A DNA stretch of 64,000 nt from Allolobophora icterica (taxonomy: Eukaryota > Annelida > Clitellata > Crassiclitellata > Lumbricidae): positions 22,285,532 to 22,349,531 of the forward strand of contig OY744612.1 in the NCBI GenBank assembly GCA_963556255.1, written 5' to 3'. Below the pieces are notes generated by a model, which saw only the letters and a program-made list of their open reading frames with translations, ran no database searches and was not told where the DNA came from. The position numbers and the translations under genes are program-made. Shown in pieces: positions 12,501 through 52,571 of the stretch; position 1 is the first letter of the stretch; each line of letters begins with the position of its first letter.

Positions 12501-15500
12501 GACAGATCACTAAAACCGTTACGGAGTGCGACGATTCCAAGAGGATTAGTCACGTCTATACTTCAACTTCGAATCTCGTAGAAATTGATATATTACTGGC
12601 TAAGGCGTTTAATGTGCACTTCTTACTGCACTACACAGGTAAGCTGCAAATATTATAACGTTCGTCATTGCCTTTTCTCTTGAATTTATAACAAATCTCA
12701 TCGATTTATAAAGTCATAGCTCTAGGTCCATATGTAGTCTATTGTCACATATTATAGCCTCTATAAGCGGGCACACGTCCTTAGCTTTGAATGGCGTCAG
12801 TGGCTAAATTCAGCCGGATCCCGCCGGATCTGAGATCCGGCATCTTTGGTTTGAGATCCGCCACCTGAACTATGAGATCCGCCTCCTAAATTATGCTGAT
12901 TACAGTCAGGCTTCAATACTTTAGTGAGGCGTGGTGGCTCAGTGGTAAGTTCGGCGCCTTGTGACCGGAGGGTTGCAGGTTCGAATCCCAGTCTAGCCGC
13001 TGCGTACGGACCTTAGGCAAGTCCTTCACTCGCAATAGCTCGTGGCGCTTCGGCGTGAAAATTCCGGCACAGTATCAAATGCTGTAGTCGGGAGCGCCTC
13101 TGAGTAGTAGTTGACTTCGAGAGACGAGAGGCGCTATAGAAATATCCGGAATAAATAAAATAAATAAATAAATAAATAAAAATAAACAATATAACACAAA
13201 ACAGTTTAATTTATTTGATATCGTTCTAATTCCAAAGTTCAGGAGTGCACACACGACAGAATACCGTATCGATGGCGTTGAGCAATAATATTATTGTGTA
13301 TGAAGGACTTGCTTAAGGTTTCTACACAGGCACACAGCGACCGCCAGAGTGGAAACTCGAACCGTAGGCCTACTGTCCTCAGTACACCTCATTACATTAC
13401 ATTGTAATTAGGCCTACATTAAATTACATTACATTGTAATGTAATGTAATTTTATTACATTACACCTCATTACAATGATATGCAATGAGGTGTAATGTAT
13501 AATGTAGGCCTACATAGTCAGATTCGCATTCCGCGCCTCAGATTCGCATTTCTGTGTGACTGCGCGCGTTAAAAATGTTCGTAATAAATAAATAATAATG
13601 ATAATTATTACATGTCGTAACTGTACTCCGAGTCTCAGAGTGTATCTCTGAGCTAAAATTTGTTAATGCCTCTCAAAACAAATTATAAAAAAAATTATTG
13701 ATCCTCTCTAAGGTGCATTGTCAAATTCCAGTTGTGCAATATTTGTAGGCCTATTGACCTCTTTTAAATTCGTTGCATAGCTTGCATACCTCTTTTTGCG
13801 TTTATGTTGTTGCATTAAACCGAACTCAGCCGTGCATTTGAATAGTTCTATGTGGTATTTCGTCGTATAATTTCGAGTAACGCTGTTGGTGTAATTGGCA
13901 TTTAATTAAAGCTTTCCGTTTGCGGAAGATAGTTTAAGCTGTTATCATGCAACTGTTATTACACAACTGTTTCGTTAGAACAGTTTTTCTGCTCTTTTTT
14001 AGCAGTGGGCTGTGCCAATCCATCCGTATCAAGTGGAATGGTTTTAAGAAGACGCGGACATTATGCCATAGTAAAGTGTAACATCACACGCAACTTTTGG
14101 CGACTCCACTGTCTGGACTCCACATGGGATGGCTATCTCGGCAACTGTACTGCGTGGAATCCTACTCCAGACACTATCAAGGAAGAATGGAATGTTGGAA
14201 AACTTCTTCAGTTGAACTCTTTTCCTTTTAGTAAGCACTACAACTATTCGCACTTGTAATAATTCTTATGACAAAACTATGCAGCGGCCTCTCTTCTGAA
14301 GACTGAACTGAACTCAACCATGACCAACAGTTGGCGACAATAATTATAGACAATCACAACATTGGGTGTCAAAGGGCAAACTCGGGTCAAACTCGGCAGG
14401 AACCGAGTGGATTCCGCTGTTTAGAATTTCCCTATTACAAATCAAAATCGAAATGTAGGCCTAGGCTATGCGCTACTTACGTTATATTAGTTGCATAGGC
14501 GGGGACTAGTAGGTAGGGCCTATACCCTTGGGACGATATTCAAATCTTGCCAGTTTTCTTATTCAGAAGTACAGTACATATTTTTTTAGTATTTTCGATC
14601 TTTTAATGCTTTTAGCCTAAGCGTATTAAAATCAATTATAATATTTTTGGAGAACGGGCCTATTTATATGCCTATGGGCCAACAGTCTTCTCCCAAGTAA
14701 GCAGTCAGTTTGTCAAAAATTATATAGGTCATCTTAATTTAGCTTATTCCTGCCATGTCCATGGGATATAACTATGTTTAAATTAATTAACGTTTACCAA
14801 TGAATTCTATTAATTATTGTTAGTCTCAGTACAATCTGACTGACTAATTAGTTAGTGTTCTTTGTAGGTGTTCTAATGGTAGTTTCGTTAGGCGTTGCCT
14901 TTGGAGTGTTCACTGGCGGAGTGCTTCTTGTCTGTGCCAAAAGCTACGTCAAGTACGTGAAACAAATACTTTGACGCATGAAACAATTAGTCGAGTAAAA
15001 AAAAATCTAGATTAGTTTAGCTAGTTCTAAAGTGATTAATAATGTTGATCTGCAACATAATTATGGGGCAATGGCTATATTTTTAAAGCTCTAAGACGGA
15101 GACGTACCACTTAATGCTACCTCTTACTCTAGGGTTGCCAACCGTCCAGATTTTTTCTGGATCGTCCAGAAATTGCAGTCAGTGTACAGAAACAAGAGGA
15201 GGGTCGTTCTGGACAATGCAGTGTCCAGAAAAAATAAGAGCACGAAAAAATTTGCAGAATTTTGCTCACCAGTGCAATTAATGCTCCAAATAACGGTGAC
15301 CGCACAGTATAAATAATTACACAGTAGGCTACGTCGACTGGCATTGCTAACTGTTGACTTGTTTTTGGGGTGACGCCATTTTGAAAGTTCAATCTTGAAT
15401 TATAGGTTTAAACTGAAATAAACGTTAAAATTTGTTAATTCCAATTAAATCCTCGATGTTGTTGTAACGTTTAAAAATATTTTATGTGATGGATTCCAGT

Positions 15501-16621
15501 GTATCGGCGTGTAGTCTTTAATGTTGTTGTAACGTTTAAAAATATTTGATGTGATGGGTTCCGGTTCATCGACGTGTAAAAGCTCATTTTCAAAATGGCG
15601 GTCGGTCACATATTCTGACTGCTGATTGTTCTTTATCCTCTTGTATTTTGCCAGACCCTAATCGACACAAATCGTGGGGTGGTTGGATATCAAAGGGTCT
15701 CGCGCCTTGTCCAGAAATTTCATAATCAAAAGTTGGCAACCCTATCTTACACTGATTCAAAATCACCTCTGAGCGATCTTACGATAGCGGTGTATTGTGA
15801 GTTTTCAGTCATGCTATAGTCTATTGAATAATTGAATTATGGGATACAAGGCTGCAATAGAAGCGCCGTCAGCTCTAGTTACGTGGCTGACTGGAATCTC
15901 CATCTACAAGCTAAAGCTCTACAGACGATGGCCAACACTGGACTGGTTAATCACCAGAAGGGCCTACGGCTCGCACTTTGAGAAGTTATTTCAGGCGTTA
16001 TAATAATGTTTGATGCAAGTAAACTGTTTCCATTGCCCGGTTAGAGATGACCCGTCTGTTTCATATTTCTTACCTACCGTAGTCTAACTTCAGGTTTCTC
16101 GGATCTTTCGGAATTCGACTTATCCAACCTTCTCCAACGGGTTACGCTGTTTGATTACGATTTTCCTTGCAGCGAACATCGATTGATGCCCTGACGACCC
16201 TGAGCATTACGATAACAGCGCTATAAAAGTAATCAAATTAGATTCAAATGACAGTAAAACGCGTCTGTGTTCATTGGGACGGGAAGCACAATCACGTACC
16301 CTACCCCAAGTGTTACGTTTACGATGTAATCTACAGATAACACTCGTTTCTGAAAGTTTTCGTCTTTCGATTACATCAATAAATAACAACTAGATATAGG
16401 GCCTAACTTTTTATTTCAACATATGTAGTTTTGTTGTATTTAAAAGCAAAGGTCGGTTGATGACACCGACATCTTTCGACGGCAAAGCAGACGAAACAGA
16501 AAGCCAGTTGCTTGACGAAGAAGCCATTCGAAACTTTCGTGAACAGTGCAGCAATTCCTATTTCGTCTATGGCGTCGATTTGAATACTGCATCACCACAA
16601 TCCGCTAAATATTCTGTGTAA
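8941..16621 (+). CDS. Lectin (SUEL)-CUB-sushi single-pass membrane protein, six exons
   Basis: Coding exons: 8941-9055, 11508-11804, 12237-12638, 14003-14230, 14868-14952 and 16429-16621, joining to 1,320 nt (439 aa plus stop). Every junction is phase-compatible: phase 1 at the first four junctions, phase 2 at the last. Domain order is signal peptide, SUEL/galactose-binding lectin domain (about residues 40-137), CUB-like domain (about 140-270), four-cysteine sushi-like module (about 273-320), a short juxtamembrane linker, one transmembrane helix, and a tail of about 65 residues. It should be a type I cell-surface protein; the lectin family usually binds rhamnose or galactose. Several N-glycosylation sequons are visible in the ectodomain. 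Ligand and partners are unknown. This domain set resembles uncharacterised invertebrate membrane proteins that I remember; no ortholog can be named. Exons 2-5 are firm; exons 1 and 6 rest on phase, signal-peptide and reading-frame arguments. Confidence 0.75.
9505..9581. repeat. (AAT)n microsatellite
   Basis: Uninterrupted AAT trinucleotide tract of about 26 units in intron 1 of the receptor gene. Confidence 0.95.
10529..10876. repeat. (CATC)n microsatellite
   Basis: About 350 bp of CATC tetranucleotide repeats interrupted by a few 'aattcatc' variants, flanked by CCCA and TCTA variants. The long apparent ORFs across it on both strands are repeat by-products. Confidence 0.95.
11085..11311 (+). 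mobile_element. hAT-like MITE, GGCGGCGATC family, copy A
   Basis: Terminal inverted repeats CATGGGCGGCGATC and GATCGCCGCCACTG. Flanks tctgcagc (11,077) and tttgcagc (11,312) match at 7 of 8 positions, an 8-bp target duplication. The interior is GGGGG/CCCCC-rich and shares blocks with copies B (23,711-24,146, opposite orientation) and C (49,579-50,728). Confidence 0.75.
11508..11804 (+). CDS. Receptor exon 2: SUEL/galactose-binding lectin domain
   Basis: Acceptor aacttttcttattgcag precedes 11,508. The peptide carries the family hallmarks: an early Cys pair (EFC...EASC), the YGR motif (AFYGRM), the central Cys cluster, and the C-terminal [16 protein letters not shown], equivalent to the DPCxGTxKYLEVxYxC signature. 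The frame would stop a few codons after 11,804 without splicing. The donor is the GC type, AAG|GCAAGT, with otherwise perfect consensus. Phase 1 at both ends makes this a shufflable module. Confidence 0.85.
12237..12638 (+). CDS. Receptor exon 3: CUB-like domain
   Basis: Acceptor tttcatcttcag precedes 12,237 and donor CAG|gtaagc follows 12,638; phase 1 at both ends, 402 nt. The translated module starts with a Cys (NKCGNKAP), contains [20 protein letters not shown], a later Cys in [11 protein letters not shown], then TECDDSKR and [14 protein letters not shown], and ends FLLHYT. This is the strand-and-cysteine pattern of CUB-like domains that sit next to SUEL lectin domains in invertebrate membrane proteins. 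Sequons NVT and NLT are present. Confidence 0.8.
12798..12905 (+). mobile_element. Fragment of the AGGTGGCGGATCTCA-repeat element
   Basis: Begins CAGTGGCTAAATTCAGCCGG and continues with GGATCTGAGATCCGGCATC and gagatccgccacctg units. The same terminus in reverse ends the copy at 53,829-54,004. The other end is not visible here, so this is a truncated copy. Confidence 0.6.
12925..13190 (+). mobile_element. tRNA-derived SINE with L2-like 3' tail
   Basis: The head has a pol III A box (TGGCTCAGTGGTAAG) and B box (GGTTCGAATCC) at tRNA-like spacing. A central region follows, then a 3' tail with gtcgggagcgcctctgagta and ggcgctata blocks and a (TAAA/TAAATA)n end. The tail matches the 3' end of the L2-like LINE at 27,110-27,191, suggesting the SINE borrows that LINE's machinery. 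It lies in receptor intron 3. Confidence 0.8.
13385..13515. repeat. ATTACATTACA inverted-repeat cluster
   Basis: Imperfect palindromic runs of attacattacattgtaat and its complement, with a cattacaatgatatgcaatg centre. This could be a fold-back or MITE relic; no TSD was resolved. Confidence 0.4.
14003..14230 (+). CDS. Receptor exon 4: sushi-like module and linker
   Basis: The module has four cysteines in a sushi/CCP-like order: [22 protein letters not shown] and W..GNCT. After it comes an acidic/serine linker ([14 protein letters not shown]) leading to the membrane. The acceptor region tttttagcag is a tandem NAGNAG, so the exon can start at 14,003 or 14,006; both keep the frame. The donor after 14,230 is TTTTA|gtaagc, phase 1. 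Confidence 0.75.
14868..14952 (+). CDS. Receptor exon 5: transmembrane helix
   Basis: Acceptor gttctttgtag precedes 14,868. The exon encodes [17 protein letters not shown] followed by VLLVCA, a clear membrane-spanning segment, then the basic stop-transfer residues KSYV. If the donor at 14,953 (AA|gtacgt, phase 2) is used, the frame joins exon 6. If it is not, reading continues seven codons to a TGA at 14,972-14,974 and gives a nearly tail-less receptor. Confidence 0.7.
15130..15744. mobile_element. hAT-like MITE with TAGGGTTGCCAAC termini
   Basis: 615 bp bounded by TAGGGTTGCCAAC and GTTGGCAACCCTA. Flanks tcttactc (15,122) and tcttacac (15,745) match at 7 of 8, an 8-bp duplication. The interior has a direct repeat of about 70 bp (gttgttgtaacgtttaaaaa) at about 15,455 and 15,520. 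No transposase ORF. It sits in the last receptor intron, between exons 5 and 6. Confidence 0.8.
16429..16621 (+). CDS. Receptor exon 6: cytoplasmic tail and stop
   Basis: Acceptor taactttttatttcaacatatgtag style tract ends at 16,428; the exon starts in phase 2, matching the 14,952 donor. It encodes a polar tail with [20 protein letters not shown] and [12 protein letters not shown] and ends at TAA 16,619-16,621. An AATAAA lies near 16,843. Two tyrosines in SYFVYGV could be signalling or sorting sites (inference). Assignment to this gene rests on phase, strand and position. Confidence 0.5.
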
Positions 16622-16860
16622 TATCGGGCCACAGAAAACGTCACCGACACAGTCTGGGCAAAGATTCTTCAGAAATAACATTTCTACCCCTTAACGTATT
16701 TTTTCATTTCATTGCCAGATTTTCTGTTTTTGGTCAGTTTTTTTTTTATCACATGAGGGATTATGTACTTCGGGTATAAAAAAAAAATTTTTAAATAATA
16801 AGAAGAAGAATGTGTGAATTCAAATCAAAGTATTGTGACTGGAATAAAATTTAAAGAGAA

Positions 16861-17047
16861 TAATAACAATAATAATAATATTTTCTTTATTTAAGCGCCT
16901 GCTAACCGCAGCCATCAGGGCGCCAATCACGACCTACTATTCATTTAACCACCGCCGCCACCTAGCGAGTCTACGGGAATCGATCTCGGTACCTACTGCT
17001 CTTCACGCCAGAGTGTTATCCATTACTCTACGCCCCCCCCCCCACCC
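16861..17047 (-). mobile_element. tRNA-derived SINE (reverse orientation)
   Basis: On the minus strand, a tRNA-like head GGGGCGTAGAGTAATGGATA carries an A-box-like element, and a B-box-like GATCGATTCC follows about 40 nt later. A body and tail with ggcgctta and an (AAT)-type end come after. Intact tRNA pairing is lost, so it is a SINE or tRNA pseudogene, not a working tRNA. Confidence 0.5.
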
Positions 17048-17454
17048 ACCGCGTAAAGTTAGGCCCTATATCTAGTTGTTATTTATTGATGTAATCGAAA
17101 ACTTTCAGAAAACGAGATCTAGAGCCGTAAATTAGAAATGTCGAGTGATTATGTCAATATACAATGTGGCTCATGTTCAGTTTTACAGACAGCAGCTCAG
17201 CGGCACATGAAAAGAAACTAACTCTCCAAAGACTGCTTTGATCTGCATTGGCTCGATTCTTGCATTATCCAGTGAATGACAGGATTCATTAACGTCTTGC
17301 TAAACGTCATTTTTATGGCACATCAGATCATACAAAAGAGCCCCTAATAAATGAAGCAAATTCAAGCCTATTACTTGAATCTGACCAAGGTGACGCTGTG
17401 CCAGGTGTTTAATTAATTACAACTTTAATTAAGGACATCCCCAATCGTCAGGTC

Positions 17455-17455
<1 letters not shown>

Positions 17456-17531
<76 letters not shown>

Positions 17532-17546
17532 CGTGACGCACGCACG

Positions 17547-17594
<48 letters not shown>

Positions 17595-17643
17595 CACACA
17601 CACTCACACACACACACTCACACACACACACACACACACACGC
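17456..17643. repeat. (CA)n/(CACG)n microsatellite
   Basis: CA dinucleotide tract interrupted by CACG units, immediately downstream of the EAG stop codon on that gene's strand. It is probably in the 3' UTR or just beyond it. Confidence 0.95.
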
Positions 17644-17669
17644 AACTTTCAATACGTTCGACTCAACGA

Positions 17670-47244
<29,575 letters not shown>

Positions 47245-47500
47245 CTAAAGAGAAAAAACAGTCTGAAGGAAACTTCAAAGAAGCCATACGATGTGCATAA
47301 CATGCACATGGTATACATGCACACATACGTGCGCACATATACACACACGCAAGCTTACATACATATATATATATGTATATATATATATAATCCAGCCATA
47401 CATACATCCATCCATCCGTATATACATGCATACATTCATACAAACCTACATGCATCCATGCAAACACGCATACATACATACATACATACATGCATACATA
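47245..47500. other. eag: Upstream flank of the eag PAS exon
   Basis: Contains (ATAC)/(CATA)n repeats and a (TA)n tract. I searched for an exon encoding the usual EAG PAS-cap (…NTFLENI…) here and further right and found none, so intron 1 of eag probably extends past this point. Confidence 0.4.
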
Positions 47501-47768
47501 CAGGGCTTTTTTTCAGCCGGAACGCGCCGGTACGGCGTTCCGGCACCTTTTTCAGCTCCTAAAAAATAATTTATTTATTTTAATCATTAAAAAAATAATT
47601 TAGTTATTTTAATTTAATTTAAGTGTTTTTGAACTGTTTTCAGTGTTTATTGAGACCCCTCCCAACCCCCAATCCCGTTTTTCTCGTGATTTTATCCCAC
47701 CCATAATTGTTGCGTTCCGGCACCTATTGTTCCGTTCCGGAACCTTTTTTTCTAGAAAAAAAGCACTG
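47501..47768 (+). mobile_element. hAT-like MITE CAGGGCTTTTTTTCAG family, copy 2, in (CATA)n
   Basis: 268 bp with ends CAGGGCTTTTTTTC and GAAAAAAAGCACTG. Flanks are catacata on both sides (8 bp) within a CATA repeat. It matches the 32,126 copy over nearly its whole length. Confidence 0.88.
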
Positions 47769-47776
47769 CATACATA

Positions 47777-49170
47777 CATCGAACATACATTTCCTATCTA
47801 GCCTTATTAGGCTGCTTTCCTACATTGTAGACAGACAGAGACACAGACAGGCAGAGAAAGAGACGAGAAGACGGACAGAGTGAACGTAAGCTAATCAGCG
47901 ATGCACTGTAATCAATCAACATTTGCATCTTCCCGCACGCTTAGTACTCCACAGGTCCATACTTAAATCACCAGGTATTATGCACCGACGCAGGTAGACA
48001 AGACTGAAAAAGACGGACGTTACTTGCATTGTCCGCTGGAGCTACGGACGATACTGTCGAGGAACGTATTCTGCGGAGCGATGAGTCCTCTCTTCGCTGG
48101 CATCTTCCGTCATCCGACAAACAACCTGTAGAGGAGGACGAGCTAAATCTGAAGAACAGGACGAGGACGAGGATGATAATGATGTTGACAAGGGGAAGGT
48201 TCAAGAGGAGGTTCCAGCTGGCGGTTTGACAACAGCAGGTGAGAGACGAACAACGAATATATCGACGACTCGATGAACTGAGCCTAAACAGAAGATGCTT
48301 TGCTGAAACTGTTTCGATGACTCACTGAACGGCAGTTGAACAGAAATTAAGCAATTTTGTTGAACTTCATTCAGCGGCTTTGCGAACTGAACCTGACTGA
48401 ATTGTTACTTTATTTGACGTCAGTATTTGACTGAAAACCGAACAACGAAGCACACCACTATGGCGTCAAAAAGAACACTTATATTGGAATAGCATAGTCC
48501 CGCTGACGGTAGTAACCCAATTTCAGTGTACGAACTATCTACGACGCATCGAAAAGATTATACACACATCACGTCATCGAAGGCGACTGCAGAGGCAGAA
48601 ACAGAGAAGTCAGAATATACTCAGATGTCGCAATGCGATGCTAAGGAGACACTCTAATGTTGATAGCCAGTCCCTCCTCCGTTCGACCGTCCGTCCATCT
48701 GACTGCAGAAGCTGGCGATGAAGCTAACGATCGTCAGGTGTCTGGTATCCTCTTCCTGTTTGCCTCCGGCTTCGTTTCCATGTCTCGACGTTGACAGATG
48801 AGCATTAGCACACGGAAATCCTTGCCCACGTACGTTTTCTCACGACAGACTATACACCATCTTCGTCCGACGACTTAGAGCTCCGCTCTGACGCAGTATC
48901 TAGCGCCCGCAGCATCCCATATGTCGCGCCCTGAGACGGTCATGCATCATCACCATCATCATCAGCATCGTCGTCGTCGTCAGCAGCAGGCGTATTAGTA
49001 TTGGCAGATCATCGCGGCACTTGGAAGCGTGGTCTGCATGACGTGCGGCGTTGTCAAATGACGCAATTTCCAGCCGCTGTGACAGCTCTCTGCGTAACAC
49101 AGGCGACAGACGTTGAGGACTTTGAAAGGTTCTTAGAGCGCTATGTAACTAGACAGATTCATACTACGTA
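47777..49170. other. Gene-poor stretch
   Basis: No convincing gene. An open segment around 48,085-48,240 (+) encodes an acidic string ending before a possible donor gcag|gtgaga, but it has no recognisable domain. The small (ATC)n and gcagcagc runs near 48,950 are low complexity. Confidence 0.4.
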
Positions 49171-49171
49171 C

Positions 49172-49366
49172 ACGCATACATACATACATACATACATGCA
49201 TACATACATACACATGCATGCAAACATACATACATACATACATACATATGTACGTACGTAGGTACATACTAACATACATACGTACGTACGTACGTACGTA
49301 CATACATACATACGTACGTACATACATACATACATACATACATACATACATACATACATACATACA

Positions 49367-49400
<34 letters not shown>

Positions 49401-49500
49401 CATACATACATACATACATACATACATACATACATACATACATACATACATACATACATACATACATACATACATACATACATACATACATACATACATG
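49172..49500. repeat. (CATA)n microsatellite
   Basis: About 330 bp of CATA units with CGTA variants. Confidence 0.95.
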
Positions 49501-49578
49501 CCAACATACGTATGCATGCACTTACATTGGACTCGGTACTGTAGTGTTGTCAACGCATTGGTCGTACGTGTATGTGAT

Positions 49579-50728
49579 CAGAGGCGGTGATCCCGGGGGG
49601 TGAGGGGGACGCCCACCTTTAACAGTGGGGGACACAGTATACAGTTGTACCCCACGAATTTTGAGGAAGCTTTTTGATTGCTATTTTTGTTAAATAATTG
49701 CCAAGTGCAAATTTGACCACTAAGACCGGACAGCTGACAACTAACAAATATTATTAAGTTTAGTTAATTATGTTATTATTGTTATTATAAGTACTAATAG
49801 AGGACTATGCGGCATTGCGGCTATGCCAAAGCGAAAAGCAGTCTGTGTAAATTATTACTGACATCATGATGACCAAGTTGACTCTTTTCCATTTTCCCCA
49901 CAAAAATCTTAGAGCGTATAGTTTAAGCAGTTTGCGTCGGTTTAAGACTTGGTTGCGCAGTACAATAGTCCAGAGCAGATTAAACTTGGTGGCTGTTTGT
50001 CACACACATAAAAAATTTTAGACAGCTTGAACTTGGTTGAGCTGGAAGAACATTTCGTTTCCAGAAGTGATAATAGGAAGAAGTTGTTTTGTTCTTTTGC
50101 GTAGTATAGTTCGTGCATAGAGCACATTAAGTGACATTCTTATACATGTAGGCTAAAGCAGCGGTTCTCAACCTTTTTAGACTCGAGGACCACTTATAAA
50201 TTTTGTGTCTCGGTCGCGGACCACCACTAAAAATTGTGCCAAAAGCAAATTAATACAAAATAATTTTTTGCCATAAATCCTTGCACTATTAGTTTCATGC
50301 TGCCGTCTAGCCGATTCTAGCTATTGAAATTAAACAGAATTTTAAAAATTGACAAAATTTGTCTGTTTGCATGCTTTTAATTGTAAAAAATCTAAATTAT
50401 AGACCTTGCTCGCGGACCACCAGGCAGATGGCCGCGGACCACCAGTGGTCCGCGGACCACAAGTTGAGAACCACTGGGTTAAAGGTATGATTAGCTTTAG
50501 ATTTGAATTAGGTTGCATGTGATTATTCAATTTGATGAGAACATGTCTCTAGGCCTACATGCCGTTACAAAGCGCCCGAAACTTGCTTTTTAACGCATGT
50601 TTTCGTGCTCCAAAAACGAAGTGAAAAAATTTGTTTCGCGCGTGAGCTCAACAAATCTTTTTGACCTTGATTTGACCAGATCAGTTCAAAAGTGTCCCCC
50701 CGCCTGTCAAACAAGATCCCCGCCTCTG
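49579..50728 (+). mobile_element. hAT-like element, GGCGGCGATC family, copy C, with nested insertion
   Basis: Termini CAGAGGCGGTGATCC and GGATCCCCGCCTCTG-like end at 50,728; exact duplication tatgtgat at 49,571-49,578 and 50,729-50,736. 1,150 bp, the longest family member here. It shares gggggacacagtatac and tttgaccagatcagttcaaa blocks with copies A and B. A second MITE (50,159-50,476) is inserted within it. No transposase is recognisable. Confidence 0.88.
50159..50476. mobile_element. hAT MITE (CAGCGGTTCTCAACCT) nested in copy C
   Basis: Termini CAGCGGTTCTCAACCTTTT and AAGTTGAGAACCACTG are the well-known CAGTGGTTCTCAA type of hAT-Charlie-like elements. Flanks ggctaaag and ggttaaag match at 7 of 8. 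Several gcggaccacca repeats fill the 3' half. Confidence 0.9.
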
Positions 50729-51022
50729 TATGTGATAGGCTACACTGTTGTCAACTGGGACTCGTGGATTTTGAACCGAATAACACATCGCTCAATTTAC
50801 TCCATCTAGGCTAATATATATTTGCTTAAATTGAGCGATATGTTAGTATATATAGATGCATATTGCTCGGAATCAGAAAATCAGAAAAAAACATGTCAAT
50901 ATCGCAGTATCGTCCGTCGAGCACATACACTTAGGGTAAGTGGAGAGAGACGTAGTGCAAATGGATTTTGCAATCAATGGAACATTAATACTGACATTGA
51001 TACTAATACTAATAACTACCAT

Positions 51023-51023
<1 letters not shown>

Positions 51024-51107
<84 letters not shown>
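51024..51107. repeat. (CAT)n(CAG)n microsatellite
   Basis: About 17 CAT units followed directly by about 11 CAG units. Confidence 0.95.
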
Positions 51108-51109
<2 letters not shown>

Positions 51110-51449
51110 CGTGACCGAATATAAACCGATCTAAACTAATTACTGCTAAATCGCAGGCCGTCATCATAATCCATAGAGCATTAGTCGATGGCACTTCCAG
51201 CGAAACCGTAGACAATGTCATAATCTACTGGAGAAGCCAGTTTGAAATCCGATAAGACTGAGAAGCCAGAGAAGGATAAGAAGCTGAAACGGTCGAGTCT
51301 TAAACAGAGAGGTTACTTATACTCAGAGGTTACTCGTACAGAATGTGAGTAACTTGAGGAGGGAGGGATAGATGAATGGTAACACTCATGCTCGAAGCAC
51401 ATAAGATCTTTTTGAAAGACGCGATTCGATACCCGTAAGCTCCCTATAG

Positions 51450-52466
51450 TATACCCCGTGATCGATCGAGTCGAACTGCTACGATCGACTTGGCTCGGCC
51501 GACGATCGACTCGATCGACTTTGTCGACTAGTCGACCTCTCGACGACTCGATCGACTTTGCAAATAAAACGATCGACTTGGTCGACTTTGTCGACTTGGA
51601 CTGTATCTCTGGGCCAAGGGCCCGGGAGCCATGGCGCCAAAGGTGCCAATTCTCATACAAGTTTTGGCTCTGTAGCGCCGAGGCACAAGCATGCTCACAC
51701 AACTTTTGGCTGGCGCTTTGTATTTGATGCTTGCTAAAGTAGACTAATTATTGACTGATTGTGCTATAGACGCGTTTCATTTCATGAATATGTGGGCCTA
51801 GTATAATAAACTTTTCCACTGACTGTAAAAAATGACAAAATATTCTTATAGCGGATATAATGTAGGCCCATAATTCTATCCATCTTAGGTCTGTACTTTG
51901 CCTGAGGTTAGCTCACGCAACTATTAAGCACTTCCCGAGCCACTGCTCTTGGCCAAAGTCGAAGCATTCAGTTCCGTCCTAACATACAGACATTCGAACG
52001 TTTTGAGATCGTCGTTCCTGACTACCATGATGTAAAAATAACAACTATTTTTACATCATGCTGACTACAGAGCTGAAATTTCCTTAAACTAGCGCATTTT
52101 TAACGCATCTTATTCTTTCCATTTTCACCGTAAAACTGTGAAAAAAGTATCTGCAGCTTCCACTATTCGAAATCACCAAGAGGCTCATAGTTTGCACTGA
52201 ACTTCAAATCAGGTTAATACGGTAGTTGTGCGTTTACAAAGCATAACGTAATCACAACATGTGAGTCATTTTGTGAAGTTACAGCAAAAATAGTAAGAAA
52301 ATATTTCATAGTCGAGTCAAGTCGAGGAAACAACGATCGACTCGACTTGTCAAAACATATGATCGACTCGACTTGCAAGTCGATCGAGTCGAAGTTTTTT
52401 CGACCGACTCGACTTGGCCGAGTTTCGATCGACTTGATCGACTGACTCGATCGATCACGGGGTATA
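51450..52466. mobile_element. Non-autonomous DNA transposon with TCGAC-rich subterminal repeats
   Basis: Inverted termini TATACCCCGTGATCGATCGA and TCGATCGATCACGGGGTATA. Exact 8-bp duplication ccctatag at 51,442-51,449 and 52,467-52,474. Each end carries about 150 bp of clustered TCGAC/GTCGA motifs. 1,017 bp with no transposase motif. The TSD length fits hAT or P-type elements; the termini do not start CA, so the superfamily is open. Confidence 0.9.
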
Positions 52467-52571
52467 CCCTATAGGACGACTCAGGCAGTGGTTAAATTGC
52501 TCATCCAGAGGTGGTGGGTCTCTAAATATTTGCAAATCCAAAAAACCAACGGCTAATCCTAAATTACAACA

